Notes: generated by a model not told the origin, from the sequence alone. Shown: positions 1-9,242, numbered from the stretch's first letter. The stretch is 64,000 nucleotides of DNA from Maribellus comscasis (GCF_009762775.1 NZ_CP046401.1:6832001-6896000), one strand, 5' to 3'. Program-made: numbers and translations.

Positions 1-306
1 GGTGCCTCTCAAAGCAATGAAATCTGCCAGATAGCTGCTGATATTTTTGATCTTCCGATTGTACGCGGGCGAACATCAGAAACATCCGGTTTGGGAGCGG
101 CTATTATTACAGCCTGGGGAACAGGAATTTACATTTCGTTGGAGGAAGCAATCAAAAACATGGTGAAATATAAAGATGAATTTCAACCCAATACAATACA
201 TGTTGAATTTTACCGCAAACTTTACAAAAAAGTATACAAAAAAATGTACAGGAAACTGGAACCTCTATACAGTGAAATCAGAGAAATAACAGGATATCCC
301 GAATAA
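1..306 (+). CDS. FGGY-family carbohydrate kinase, C-terminal fragment
   Basis: The frame is open from base 1 and ends at TAA 304-306, so only the last 101 residues of a gene starting before the window are seen. The fragment begins GASQSNEICQIAADIF and continues RGRTSETSGLGAAIITAWGTGIY. This is the conserved C-terminal ATPase-fold region of FGGY kinases such as xylulokinase or ribulokinase, where the GGASQ motif helps bind the nucleotide. These enzymes phosphorylate sugars or polyols in the cytoplasm using ATP. The substrate cannot be told from this fragment. The tail is rich in Lys and Tyr. The next gene converges on it from the other strand, 12 bp away. Confidence 0.85.
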   Translation, partial: GASQSNEICQIAADIFDLPIVRGRTSETSGLGAAIITAWGTGIYISLEEAIKNMVKYKDEFQPNTIHVEFYRKLYKKVYKKMYRKLEPLYSEIREITGYPE

Positions 307-318
307 ACAGCTTTGGGT

Positions 319-2400
319 TTATTCCAAACGCAAAAAAACGGAAAAATAGAAATTTCGAGGATCTCCCGGGTAGTAGTAACGTGCTAAATTACCACCAAAT
401 GCCGGCGCGTTAACGGCCAGCATAGCCGGGTAATTTAAATCAAAAATATTCTGAACTCCGCCCTTTAACTCAACCAGAATACTTTTTAATCTCCCTGCAT
501 ATTTAATTTCTGCATTTGTAATTCCGTACGGATTGGTGAAATCGGAATTGGCATCGTTAACCGCCATCTCCCCGGTGTGACGATACCAAATATGCAATTT
601 GAAATTTCTGGTCGGACTAAATACAGAATTTATCATCCATATATTTTTAGCTGTTCCGGGCAGCATTTTTCCGGAATAGTCAACATTGTTATCGATAAAA
701 TTGGTAAAATGATAATTTGCAAAAGTGGCATTGCCGCCCAGATTTAAATTCGGATAGTTTCCGGCCGGCAAAACCGACCATTTTGCTTCTGCCTCCAGTC
801 CCGGATGCAGTGATTCTCCTGCGTTTACGCCAATGTAAGCATCTTCTCCCGTGCGTCGGGCTACAAGCAGATTATTAACATAAATACGGTAGTAGCTTAA
901 TGAAGCCTGCAACTGATCGGAAAACAATGTCCGGAAACCAGCTTCATAATTCCATCCATTTTCTGGCTTTATGTCCGGATTAATTTCACCCTCCGGAAGT
1001 AATGTCTCCTCAAAGGAGGGAGTTGAAAATCCGTTGCTTACGTTACCAAAAAATGACAGTCGGGGCATAAGTAAAATGTTAAATCCGAGACGCGGAGACA
1101 GAACCGGTTTATATGAATGTTTGCCGGATTGGTCACCATTTTCAATAAAATGGTCGGCATAATCAAACCGTGTTAGATTGCCGTTAATTCCTGCTGATAT
1201 ATACAACCGCTCCCAAAACCCGGATTCCATCTGGAAAAAAAGGTTTTCGTAGGAACGTTTTTCCTGATTGTCGGATAAAAAAACATTGGAATTTTCATTT
1301 GACAATGTCGACCAGTTATAGTTTTCTCTAAAAAATTCAAGCCCGGAAGTAAAAGTAATACTTGAATGTTCTCCTGAAATATTCTTCTGAATATAACCTC
1401 TCCATCCCAGATAATGGGATTGTTCATCGAGGGTATTAAATGGCCTCAATTCGTCAGCATCTCTGTAACTTCCAAAAGTAGCAAACGATATTTTTTCATC
1501 TCGCCTGGTATACACATTCAACGATATTCCAAATTGTCCGGAAACATAATCCTCATAACCTTTCACATTCTTCCAGTTTGAAGCTGCCTGTTCCGGGTGG
1601 TTTTCAAATGTGGGTAAATCAAGTGAACTTGGAATAAATGCTTTCATTTTTGTTGCCTTTAACAAAACCTGAAGATTAACATTGGTTGAAAAAGAATACT
1701 GCGAATGCAACAAGAGGTTTGTTCGCTTTGTGTTGTTGTTTTCGCGAAAACCATTGCTTTTCAAATAGGAACCCAAAGCGAAAATACTCGTTTTGTTTTG
1801 AATTACTCCGGTGGAGAGTGTACTTTTTATTGTATTAAAAGATGCCAGGGTAGTTTGAATCTCAGCAAAATCTCTGGCAACTGTTTTGGGATGAAAAAGA
1901 ATTACCCCTCCTAAACCCGCTCCAAATAAGCTTGAAGAAGGCCCTTTGATAATTTCAACTCGTTTAATGGAAGAATTTTCAAGATCTTCCAATGTGGTTT
2001 CCCCGTCTCCCGAAGTTAATGGAATCTCACCAAGATAGGCCTTTATTTTATTGGTTGCATAAGGTGTTCGCGAACCGATTCCACGAATTGTTAAACGGTT
2101 TGTATTTAATGTACCATGGTGCATTAAAATTCCCGGAACCTGGTTCAAAGCTTCAACAGGAGTAAAAGCGTTTCCGGTCTCCAACTGCAAGGAAGAAATT
2201 AAATGAACCGGAGCTGGTGTATTTAACAAATTGTAAGGTGTGCGAAATGCCGTTACGGTTACTTCCCCTATTTTTTCTGAAAGTTCAGTACTATCCTGTT
2301 TAACCTGTTCTTTTTCGTTTTGAGCGGTTACCGGGTGTACGAAAAAATAAAGAAGAAGGGTCGACAAAAATAAGTTGGTATAATTAATTGTTTTTAGCAT
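319..2400 (-). CDS. TonB-dependent outer-membrane receptor
   Basis: A 693-residue protein with a signal peptide (hydrophobic LFLSTLLLYFFVHPVTAQ, cleavage near residue 26). A plug domain follows at about residues 45-165: it opens with the TonB-box-like stretch EVTVTAFRTPYN and includes the typical VEIIKGPSSSLFGAGLGGVI. The remainder is a beta-barrel rich in aromatic and Asn residues. TonB receptors import scarce ligands such as iron chelates, cobalamin or glycans across the outer membrane using TonB-ExbBD energy. The short N-terminus lacks the carboxypeptidase-like extension of SusC proteins, and there is no SusD partner, so an iron- or cofactor-type receptor is more likely than a glycan one; this is inference. 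The barrel ends FYFSVFLRLE rather than in a terminal aromatic residue. The start is ATG at 2398-2400. Confidence 0.93.
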   Translation of the reverse strand: MLKTINYTNLFLSTLLLYFFVHPVTAQNEKEQVKQDSTELSEKIGEVTVTAFRTPYNLLNTPAPVHLISSLQLETGNAFTPVEALNQVPGILMHHGTLNTNRLTIRGIGSRTPYATNKIKAYLGEIPLTSGDGETTLEDLENSSIKRVEIIKGPSSSLFGAGLGGVILFHPKTVARDFAEIQTTLASFNTIKSTLSTGVIQNKTSIFALGSYLKSNGFRENNNTKRTNLLLHSQYSFSTNVNLQVLLKATKMKAFIPSSLDLPTFENHPEQAASNWKNVKGYEDYVSGQFGISLNVYTRRDEKISFATFGSYRDADELRPFNTLDEQSHYLGWRGYIQKNISGEHSSITFTSGLEFFRENYNWSTLSNENSNVFLSDNQEKRSYENLFFQMESGFWERLYISAGINGNLTRFDYADHFIENGDQSGKHSYKPVLSPRLGFNILLMPRLSFFGNVSNGFSTPSFEETLLPEGEINPDIKPENGWNYEAGFRTLFSDQLQASLSYYRIYVNNLLVARRTGEDAYIGVNAGESLHPGLEAEAKWSVLPAGNYPNLNLGGNATFANYHFTNFIDNNVDYSGKMLPGTAKNIWMINSVFSPTRNFKLHIWYRHTGEMAVNDANSDFTNPYGITNAEIKYAGRLKSILVELKGGVQNIFDLNYPAMLAVNAPAFGGNLARYYYPGDPRNFYFSVFLRLE

Positions 2401-2661
2401 TTGTTTTGTCGCAATTTTATTTTCATCTGTTTTGATATATAAGTTGGGATATTTTCAAAAATAGCCATTTCATTTCGTTTTTTAATCAAACGGAACTATA
2501 CTATTTATGTTTACTTTTTTCAAAATAAAATGAGTTTTATTGGATGTGAGTTTGTCCTCCAAAACAAAAGGTGATCAAAAAAGATTGTGTTTGCGCTTTT
2601 AAGAGTAATTCCACAAATAGAAATCAATATCAAAATAATTCAGGAATTTCTTTTGATGCAA

Positions 2662-4569
2662 TTAATATTGAATGATAAAAAGAGTTATATCGTCGTTCTG
2701 TTTTTGCTCTCCCTTGTAATCTTCAAGCTTCTGTTCTATTTCTTTAACCAGTTCGTTTGGCGTTGTTGAGGTCGCTTCCCAGATAATTTTTTTTAACCCG
2801 TCCAAACCCAGTTGCGCATTCTTTTCGTTAAGTTGTTCGGTGATACCATCGCTATACAAAATAATTTTGTCGCCTTTGCTTATTTGAATTTTCCGGTCAG
2901 TGTATTCTTTATCTGGGTAAAGTCCGAGGGGCAAACCATGAGAATGATTCAATTCTGTAATTTGTCCATCCTGTTTTACAATTAACGTGGCCGTGTGTGC
3001 CGCATTGCTATAATTTAACAGTCCGGTTTTAACATTTAAAACGCCTACAAAAAGAGTAAGAAAGAATTGATGCTGATTATTTGTATAAATTTCACCACTC
3101 GCTTTTTTTACAATATTTCTGGCTCTTTTCACCGTTGTACTGCTTTTTATTATGGTTTGTGCAATACTCATAAAAATAGCAGCAGGAACACCTTTCCCGG
3201 AAACATCGCCAATCGTAAAAATCATATTTTCATCATCAATAAAAAAGTAATCAAACAGATCACCACTTACAATTCTCGCCGGTTTGTAAAGAGCAAATAA
3301 ATCGACGTTATGTTTTTCAGAGAAGGAAGAATAATCTGTTTTTATTAAACTTTGCTGTATTTCTGACGCTTGTTCCAGGTCCTGTATTTGCCTGGCGCTT
3401 CTCTTTTTTTCCTGCGACTGAGAAATTCGGTAACTATCATACCAGTTCTTCAAATAATCGAGACTTTCAGATATTAATTTTACTTCATTTAGGGTGTTTA
3501 TCGTTGTTTGTCCTGAAAGATTGCTAAATCTTTTAAGTTGTGTGGTCACTGTACTTAAAGGTTCTACCAATTTGCCTGTAATATAAGTTATTATAAAATA
3601 TATAACCAAAATTCCGATTACAGAGAAAAAAAGCAGCTGCAGAAGCATCACATACAAAGGTTGAAACAGTTCACTATAAGGCAAAACAAAAACCAGTAAC
3701 CAGCCGGTTTCTTTAACAGTTGTATAGTAAACCCAGGTTTTTTGGTAGTCCAGTAAATCTGAAAAAGCGGTAGTAATTCCTGTTAATTGGTTTGAAAGTA
3801 TTTCTTTCACATCTACCTTTTCTTTATCGTATACCCGGTCAGAAAGTGTATATAAATTTCGATTTAAAATCCATTCTTTGTTTGGATGAGTAATGTAATC
3901 GCCCTGCTCCGAGGCTAAAAAAGCATAGCTATCTTTCACATCTCCTATTTCAGTTGCATTTATCAATTTGTTTAATTCCAGAAGTGATAATTCGCAAATA
4001 ACTTCACCTCTTCTTTTAAGCACATTACTTTCATCATTGATTTCAATTGGCGACACATAGGATACAATAACAACATCAGTTTCAGGACAACGGAATGGTT
4101 TTGTCCAACCTGGCTTTTCCTGCATAATTACCTGGTGAATCGACTCTTTCTCAAACGCACAATGATAAAAAGGCTTATTTCCCTTTCTGAATGTAATGCT
4201 GTCTTTTTCCCGCGCAGAAACAAAATTATGATAGTTTTGGTTTGGTACGGTAGAATCAATATTTATATGTATAGCATTAATAAAAGGGTATTTGGCAATT
4301 ATTGAATTAATAAAAAGATCCACATCGTTATGCAATCCATAATATAATATTTGCTCAGAAATATTACCGGCTATCTCGCGTGTGGAGACAACTTGTTTTT
4401 GAACCTGCATAATTATTTTCGAGCTTTCAACGATGGCCTGACTTTCAATGTTTTCTTTTAACAATTGCTTGTCAAAAACATACGAAACAGCTATAAAAGC
4501 TATAAAAACAATAATTACTGCAAACGAAACAAATATACTTAGTCTGTATGAAATTGATTTATTAATCAT
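2662..4569 (-). CDS. Membrane-anchored sensor PP2C/SpoIIE-type serine phosphatase
   Basis: About 635 residues. An N-terminal TM helix (about residues 10-32, SIFVSFAVIIVFIAFIAVSYVF) and a second near residue 310 enclose an extracytoplasmic Cache-like sensor region. A HAMP-like linker follows (ITGKLVEPLSTVTTQLKRF), then a short coiled coil, then the SpoIIE/PP2C phosphatase domain. The metal motifs of the phosphatase are visible: VSGDLFDYF, IGDVSGKGVPAA, ILYSDGITE and NDDITLF. Such proteins dephosphorylate a Ser/Thr-phosphorylated partner, often an anti-sigma-factor antagonist, in response to an outside signal. No STAS or anti-sigma gene lies next to it, so its target is unknown. The frame also allows a GTG start six bases upstream at 4575; ATG at 4569 is preferred. 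Confidence 0.9.
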   Translation of the reverse strand: MINKSISYRLSIFVSFAVIIVFIAFIAVSYVFDKQLLKENIESQAIVESSKIIMQVQKQVVSTREIAGNISEQILYYGLHNDVDLFINSIIAKYPFINAIHINIDSTVPNQNYHNFVSAREKDSITFRKGNKPFYHCAFEKESIHQVIMQEKPGWTKPFRCPETDVVIVSYVSPIEINDESNVLKRRGEVICELSLLELNKLINATEIGDVKDSYAFLASEQGDYITHPNKEWILNRNLYTLSDRVYDKEKVDVKEILSNQLTGITTAFSDLLDYQKTWVYYTTVKETGWLLVFVLPYSELFQPLYVMLLQLLFFSVIGILVIYFIITYITGKLVEPLSTVTTQLKRFSNLSGQTTINTLNEVKLISESLDYLKNWYDSYRISQSQEKKRSARQIQDLEQASEIQQSLIKTDYSSFSEKHNVDLFALYKPARIVSGDLFDYFFIDDENMIFTIGDVSGKGVPAAIFMSIAQTIIKSSTTVKRARNIVKKASGEIYTNNQHQFFLTLFVGVLNVKTGLLNYSNAAHTATLIVKQDGQITELNHSHGLPLGLYPDKEYTDRKIQISKGDKIILYSDGITEQLNEKNAQLGLDGLKKIIWEATSTTPNELVKEIEQKLEDYKGEQKQNDDITLFIIQY

Positions 4570-4624
4570 TCTCACTACAATTTACCGCTTTTTACAATTT
4601 AAGGAATATTTTTCAAAATAACAC

Positions 4625-5494
4625 TTAATCCAAAAAGTTTAACCATTCACGTGTTCCTTTATACCGGCATGAAAGTGTAGCAATTTCGGAGGCTTTTTTC
4701 AATGCCTTTTCAAAGTTATTATATTGAACAAAATAATAGCAGAAAGCTCCGTGAAGAAAATCGCCTGCACCAAGGGTATCAATCACTTGATTACCTTCTA
4801 CCGGTATTTTTTCATAAGTATTATTATTGTAAAGGAGTATCGGTTTTTCGCCTCTAGAAATTGCAAAGTATTTTACATTTTTTTCTTTTAAATAAGAAAG
4901 AACCTGTTGATTATTATTTGTGAATTGTGGATAAAAATTATTTGAACAAATGGCTATATCTGCAAAATTAAGAAGTTCCTCGTATTGAGGTTTCCAACTT
5001 CCACAGTCAAGAACTATCGGGATATTTCTTGCTTTAGCAATTTTTGCACATTCTATACCAACTTCAGGATAAAACCCATCAAACATTACTATATCAGGAA
5101 GTTCCGATTCAATTAAATATTCTGCAGCTATTTTTGGACAAATTGCTTTCGGATGATGGGTAAAAATATTACGATCTCCATTTTTTAAGGAGCTTACAAC
5201 CAATGCAAGAATGGGGCTAAACTCCTCCCCCTCCATCAAATCAGTCAGGTTTACGTTTACCTGATGAAAATCGTTTTTTACAAAATCACAAAAAGGATTT
5301 TTCCCAACGGCTGAAATAAGGCTTGCGTTGCCATTCAGTTTGGCAAAAACAACGGCTGCATTTGTTGCCGGCCCACCAACCAGAATATCGGGAGGCTGAG
5401 ATTTTAATTTAACATTTGACACAGGGAATTCTTCGACAAAATACTGAATATCAATAGTTGTTAAGCCAATGAAAAGTCCCCTGCTTTTTTTCAT
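4625..5494 (-). CDS. PfkB/ribokinase-family carbohydrate kinase
   Basis: A 289-residue cytoplasmic sugar kinase. The two PfkB signatures are present: the glycine-rich GGPATNAAVVFAKLNG near residue 40, and the C-terminal DTLGAGDFLHGAF carrying the catalytic Asp and anion hole. The length fits the ribokinase family, and the family phosphorylates sugars or nucleosides at a hydroxymethyl group. The substrate is not evident. It starts 15 bp after the sulfotransferase stop, which itself follows fabG by one base, so the three genes are probably one transcript. Confidence 0.9.
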   Translation of the reverse strand: MKKSRGLFIGLTTIDIQYFVEEFPVSNVKLKSQPPDILVGGPATNAAVVFAKLNGNASLISAVGKNPFCDFVKNDFHQVNVNLTDLMEGEEFSPILALVVSSLKNGDRNIFTHHPKAICPKIAAEYLIESELPDIVMFDGFYPEVGIECAKIAKARNIPIVLDCGSWKPQYEELLNFADIAICSNNFYPQFTNNNQQVLSYLKEKNVKYFAISRGEKPILLYNNNTYEKIPVEGNQVIDTLGAGDFLHGAFCYYFVQYNNFEKALKKASEIATLSCRYKGTREWLNFLD

Positions 5495-5509
5495 AAAACG
5501 GAAATCCTG

Positions 5510-6103
5510 CTATTTTTTATAATCAAAAAAATCGAAATCATCAGAATAAATATCCTGTACAATTTTTTTTGTCTCAGGTGTAAAGTATTCTTCCCATGAT
5601 TTATGTTTTGATGCATTGGTAATTTTCAATTTGTAATTCCTCAGATTCATCATTTTACAAAATTCATCAAAATCTTTTTGAAGATTTTCCATGCGCAAAA
5701 CTGTTTCTACTTCAGGATCTCCATTTTTGTTATAAATCCAAAATACTTGTGGCAAAAAATGAAGCTGTTTTTCTGAAGCTTTTTCCAGGCCATTTTTTAC
5801 AAAATCGTCGAAATCGTTGTATCGGGCGACAAACTTTTCACGGTCGGCCAAATCGTCTTTGTGAGTGGTTTTTTCCATCAGATAATAATAGGACGAAACC
5901 AAACGATCGTAAGGATTACGGGAAATACAAAATGCGTGAATTTTTTGTTTGCCCCTGTGGGCTGCCAGCAACCTTTTATTTCTTCGCCTGATGTTATGTG
6001 TAATTACTTTTATACCTTCTTTTCGGCATAACGGACGAATACTGTTGCCGGCATTTTTGGGTATGTGTACAAAAAATATTTTTCTTTTTGAAGAAAACAG
6101 CAT
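5510..6103 (-). CDS. Sulfotransferase-family protein
   Basis: A 197-residue soluble protein. It starts with FFVHIPKNAGNS, the 5'-phosphosulfate-binding loop of PAPS-dependent carbohydrate sulfotransferases. Further on it has FCISRNPYDRLVSSYYY, the 3'-phosphate-binding motif with Arg and Ser. The family transfers sulfate from PAPS to hydroxyl groups of glycans or lipids. There is no signal peptide or TM segment, so it acts in the cytoplasm, perhaps on a surface-polymer or lipid precursor. It is shorter than most family members. It lies one base after fabG and just before a sugar kinase. The acceptor is unknown. Confidence 0.82.
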   Translation of the reverse strand: MLFSSKRKIFFVHIPKNAGNSIRPLCRKEGIKVITHNIRRRNKRLLAAHRGKQKIHAFCISRNPYDRLVSSYYYLMEKTTHKDDLADREKFVARYNDFDDFVKNGLEKASEKQLHFLPQVFWIYNKNGDPEVETVLRMENLQKDFDEFCKMMNLRNYKLKITNASKHKSWEEYFTPETKKIVQDIYSDDFDFFDYKK

Positions 6104-6104
6104 A

Positions 6105-6851
6105 CTAGGTATTCATTGCACCGCAAACCTGAATAACCTGTCCGCTGACATAGGAAGATAAATCAGACGCAAGGAATGTTGCAACTCCTGCCACTTCTTC
6201 CGGAGTACCACCACGTTTTAACGGAATTGACGCTTCCCATGCTTTTCTGGCATCTTCCGGAATTTTACCTGTCATTTCAGTAATGATAAACCCAGGTGCG
6301 ATTGCGTTGGAACGAATTCCCCGAGACCCTAATTCGCGGGCTACTGACTTGGTAAAACCAATAATTCCGGCTTTTGAAGCAGAGTAGTTGGCTTGTCCGG
6401 CATTTCCACTTACACCAACCACCGAACTTAAATTAATAATTGAGCCCGACCGTTGTTTTAACATCGTGCGCTGGGCTGCTTTTGTAAAATTAAATACCGA
6501 TTTAAGATTTACATTAATTACGGCGTCCCATTGATCTTCTGTCATACGCATTAAAAGTGTATCCTTGGTAATACCTGCATTATTTACTAAAGCATCAATC
6601 CTTCCAAAGTCTTTTACAATTTCGCTAACAACTTTATCAGTTTCCTCAAACTTACTGGCATCCGAAGCATATCCTTTAGCCTGCACACCGAAGGCTTTTA
6701 GTTCTTCCTCGGTAGCTTTCATATTTTCGTCTTCAAACAAATCAGTAAAAGCAACATTACACCCTTCCTGTGCAAATTTTATTGCTATCGCTTTCCCAAT
6801 CCCGCGTGAAGCGCCGGTAATTATAGCTGTTTTTCCTTCAAGTAACTTCAT
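6105..6851 (-). CDS. fabG: 3-oxoacyl-[acyl-carrier-protein] reductase
   Basis: A 248-residue short-chain dehydrogenase. It has the nucleotide-binding TGASRGIGKA near residue 12, VNNAGIT, the catalytic Ser in NLSSVVG and the YSASKAG Tyr-Lys pair. The C-terminal YVSGQVIQVCGAMNT is typical of Bacteroidota FabG. It reduces 3-oxoacyl-ACP to 3-hydroxyacyl-ACP with NADPH in fatty-acid elongation. A TATATTTG -7 element on the minus strand (6872-6879) sits about 20 bases upstream of the ATG, which supports this start. It is the first gene of the operon leading into the sulfotransferase and PfkB kinase. A dedicated SDR of another pathway cannot be excluded, but the motifs fit FabG well. Confidence 0.9.
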   Translation of the reverse strand: MKLLEGKTAIITGASRGIGKAIAIKFAQEGCNVAFTDLFEDENMKATEEELKAFGVQAKGYASDASKFEETDKVVSEIVKDFGRIDALVNNAGITKDTLLMRMTEDQWDAVINVNLKSVFNFTKAAQRTMLKQRSGSIINLSSVVGVSGNAGQANYSASKAGIIGFTKSVARELGSRGIRSNAIAPGFIITEMTGKIPEDARKAWEASIPLKRGGTPEEVAGVATFLASDLSSYVSGQVIQVCGAMNT

Positions 6852-6871
6852 GATTTTTAATTTTAGTTGCG

Positions 6872-6879
6872 CAAATATA
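6872..6879 (-). promoter_or_regulatory. Bacteroidota -7 promoter element for fabG
   Basis: On the minus strand the sequence is TATATTTG, an exact match to the TAnnTTTG -7 consensus of the primary sigma factor of Bacteroidota. It lies about 20 bases before the fabG ATG, which implies a short leader. I could not find a clear -33 TTTG at the expected spacing. Confidence 0.5.
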
Positions 6880-6981
6880 ATTGTTCTTTGCTTTTATTAA
6901 AAAGTTGAACACTTTAAATCCTTCAAATACGGGTTGAAATCCTTGTGGCATATTTAAAGTTCAAACCAATAGTTGAAATAT

Positions 6982-7719
6982 TCAAAACAATTCTTTCTCA
7001 AGCAGCGCCAAAATTTCTCCTGCTTTCCCTTGCAAATGAATATCGGTAACCTGCTCTGTAAATAGTGATTCTTCGGGGTTTATTTCAATAATGGTGGCCC
7101 CGTTTTGTTTGGCTGTTCTGGGAACATACGAGGCGGGAACTACTTCTCCGGTTGAACCGATTATAATACAGACATCAGCTTTTTCTGCATCGGCGAACGA
7201 ATTCGAATATGCATCGTGAGGAATTCCTTCGCCAAAGAAAATAAAATCGGGTTTTAAAATTTGATTGTCGCTTTTACAACGTGGCGGAATATTTTTAAGA
7301 TCATACTCGCTGGCATCATAAATTTTTGCACACTTCAAACACTTTAACTTTTTTGAGTTTCCATGAAATTCGTGTACTGTTTTGTTTCCGGCATCAAAGT
7401 GAAGATTATCGATATTCTGGGTAATTACAGAATTTAGCAATCCTTCCAGCTCCATTCGGGCAAGAACTTCGTGTGCCTTGTTTGGTTTCGCATAAGCAAA
7501 AAAGTCATAAAAAATTTCGCGAATATGTATCCAACATTCTTCTTCGTTGTTTAAATAATACCCCAAATCCAGAACTTCGGGATTGTATTTATTCCACAAG
7601 CCATGTTCCCCTCTAAAAGGGGGCACACCGCTTTCTACTGAAATGCCGGCGCCTGTAAAAGCGATCGTAAATTTCGATTCTTTTATTATTTCTGCCGATT
7701 CTTTTATAAGAAGATTCAT
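6982..7719 (-). CDS. Sir2-family NAD-dependent protein deacylase
   Basis: A 245-residue sirtuin. It has GAGISVESGVPPFRG (NAD binding), TQNIDNLH and the catalytic HEFHG histidine, followed by IIGSTGEVVPAS. Sirtuins remove acyl groups from lysines using NAD+. The zinc site is unusual: the first pair is intact as CLKC, but the second reads PPRCKSD, with Asp where the fourth Cys is expected. Otherwise length and motifs are those of bacterial CobB-like enzymes. It is divergent from mnmE, with about 70 bp between the two starts. Confidence 0.9.
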   Translation of the reverse strand: MNLLIKESAEIIKESKFTIAFTGAGISVESGVPPFRGEHGLWNKYNPEVLDLGYYLNNEEECWIHIREIFYDFFAYAKPNKAHEVLARMELEGLLNSVITQNIDNLHFDAGNKTVHEFHGNSKKLKCLKCAKIYDASEYDLKNIPPRCKSDNQILKPDFIFFGEGIPHDAYSNSFADAEKADVCIIIGSTGEVVPASYVPRTAKQNGATIIEINPEESLFTEQVTDIHLQGKAGEILALLEKELF

Positions 7720-7764
7720 TTTTAATCTGTTTTTTCCTGTTTAAAACTAATCAAAATAATGATT

Positions 7765-7772
7765 TATCTTTG
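7765..7772 (+). promoter_or_regulatory. -7 promoter element of mnmE
   Basis: TATCTTTG matches the Bacteroidota TAnnTTTG -7 consensus. It lies inside the longest possible mnmE frame (from 7759) but 17 bases upstream of the ATG at 7789. Transcription would then start near 7779, so the 7789 start is the real one. Confidence 0.55.
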
Positions 7773-7788
7773 CGGAAAGATTTTGAAA

Positions 7789-9186
7789 ATGATAGATCAA
7801 TCAACCATATGCGCTATTTCAAGCTCGCCCGGAACAGGAGCTATTGCGGTAATTCGCCTTTCAGGAAGTGAGGCGATAAGTATTACTGATAAAGTTTTTC
7901 AGAGTCCGAAAAAAGGCAAAAAACTAGTTGCCCAAAAGCCAAATACGATGCATTTTGGACAAATTGTATTTAAAGATGAAGTAGTTGACGAAGTTGTTGT
8001 TTGCCTGTTTCTTGAACCGCATTCTTTCACCGGCGAGAATATTGTTGAAATTTCCTGTCATGGCTCCACATTTATTCAACAAAAAATACTCGAAATCTTG
8101 GTTGAAAATGGTGCCCGGCTGGCACTGCCCGGCGAATTTACACAACGTGCTTTTTTGAATGGAAAAATGGATTTATCGCAAGCCGAAGCGGTGGCCGATG
8201 TAATTGCGTCGTCAAATGCTGCATCGCATAAACTGGCTTTAAACCAGATGCGGGGTGGTTTTTCCAAAGAAATTAATGAGCTGAGAAGTCAGCTTTTGCA
8301 TTTTACAGCTATGGTTGAACTGGAACTGGATTTTAGTGAAGAAGATGTGGAGTTTGCCGACCGCACTGAACTAAAAAATCTGACAGAAAGAATAGAAAAG
8401 TTACTGCGAAAACTTAAAAACTCATTTCAACTGGGCAATGCCATAAAAAACGGAATTCCCGTGGCCATTATCGGAGAAACAAACGTTGGCAAATCAACGT
8501 TATTGAATGCGCTTTTAAATGAAGATAAGGCTATCGTTTCTGATATTCACGGAACCACGCGCGACGTAATTGAAGATGTTGTAAATATTCACGGCACAGC
8601 ATTTCGTTTTTTTGATACCGCCGGAATCAGGGAAACAGAAGACCAGATTGAAAACCTTGGAATAGAACGCACCTACAGTAAACTGGAGCAGGCTACAGCT
8701 GTTTTGCTTGTGGTGGATACAAATAACCCCTACCCGATAGTTTTTGGGCGAATCAATAAAATCAGAGAGCGGGTTACCAACGGACAAACGTTAATAATTG
8801 TCGCAAATAAAATTGATACCGGGCAACGGGAAACCATACAGGAATTGGAGCTGCTGGATTTAACAGACGATGAAAAAATGGTTTTTATTGCGGCAAAAAA
8901 TAAGGACAACCTCGATGAGTTGATTGATTTGATGATTCATTCCGTCAATATAGAAGCCGCCAGTCAGGAAGACATAATTGTAACCAACGCGCGCCACTAC
9001 GAAATACTAAAGAATGCGCACGAAGCAATTCTTCGCGTTCTTCAGGGACTAGAGAACGGAATTACAGGCGACTTTCTGGCACAAGACATCCGGGAATGTT
9101 TACATTACTTAGGTGAAATTACCGGAGAAATATCTACCCATGAAGTGCTTGGCCATATTTTTAAAAATTTCTGTATCGGAAAGTAA
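7789..9186 (+). CDS. mnmE: tRNA uridine-5-carboxymethylaminomethyl(34) synthesis GTPase MnmE
   Basis: About 465 residues from ATG 7789 (MIDQSTICAISSSPGTGAIAVIRLSG). An N-terminal folate-binding TrmE domain is followed by a helical domain that carries an inserted G domain. The G motifs are GETNVGKST, DIHGTTRD, DTAG and NKID. The protein ends FKNFCIGK, the conserved C-x-G-K tail carrying the Cys needed for modification. With MnmG it makes the cmnm5U34 modification of tRNA wobble uridines. The upstream in-frame ATG at 7759 is rejected because a promoter -7 element lies between the two. The last codons and stop double as an attachment site (9169-9187), and the gene remains intact. Confidence 0.96.
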   Translation: MIDQSTICAISSSPGTGAIAVIRLSGSEAISITDKVFQSPKKGKKLVAQKPNTMHFGQIVFKDEVVDEVVVCLFLEPHSFTGENIVEISCHGSTFIQQKILEILVENGARLALPGEFTQRAFLNGKMDLSQAEAVADVIASSNAASHKLALNQMRGGFSKEINELRSQLLHFTAMVELELDFSEEDVEFADRTELKNLTERIEKLLRKLKNSFQLGNAIKNGIPVAIIGETNVGKSTLLNALLNEDKAIVSDIHGTTRDVIEDVVNIHGTAFRFFDTAGIRETEDQIENLGIERTYSKLEQATAVLLVVDTNNPYPIVFGRINKIRERVTNGQTLIIVANKIDTGQRETIQELELLDLTDDEKMVFIAAKNKDNLDELIDLMIHSVNIEAASQEDIIVTNARHYEILKNAHEAILRVLQGLENGITGDFLAQDIRECLHYLGEITGEISTHEVLGHIFKNFCIGK

Positions 9187-9187
9187 C
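9169..9187 (+). repeat. Putative attL core inside the 3' end of mnmE
   Basis: TTCTGTATCGGAAAGTAAC covers the final codons and stop of mnmE and is repeated exactly at 30902-30920. Flanking bases differ on both sides (t/a before, a/c after), so the identity is exactly 19 bp. The tyrosine integrase gene starts 140 bp inside this copy, the usual position for an element that recombines into the 3' end of a conserved gene and regenerates the coding end. Confidence 0.8.
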
Positions 9188-9223
9188 AAGAGAAAACAAA
9201 AGAAACTAAATGACAATATATGA

Positions 9224-9242
9224 GATATTTACAATAAATATC
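9224..9242. repeat. Perfect inverted repeat next to attL
   Basis: GATATTTA, a 3-base spacer, and TAAATATC form a perfect 8-bp inverted repeat 37 bp inside the attL core. It could be an arm site for integrase or excisionase, or an operator. No T-tract follows, so a terminator is less likely. Confidence 0.4.

Noticed and set aside
2587..2769. A 60-codon plus-strand frame in front of and within the phosphatase gene.
   Set aside because: It overlaps the 3' end of the minus-strand phosphatase gene and encodes a low-complexity hydrophobic peptide without support.
7759..7788. Longer mnmE start at 7759.
   Set aside because: The extra ten residues are absent from MnmE, and a promoter -7 element lies within them.
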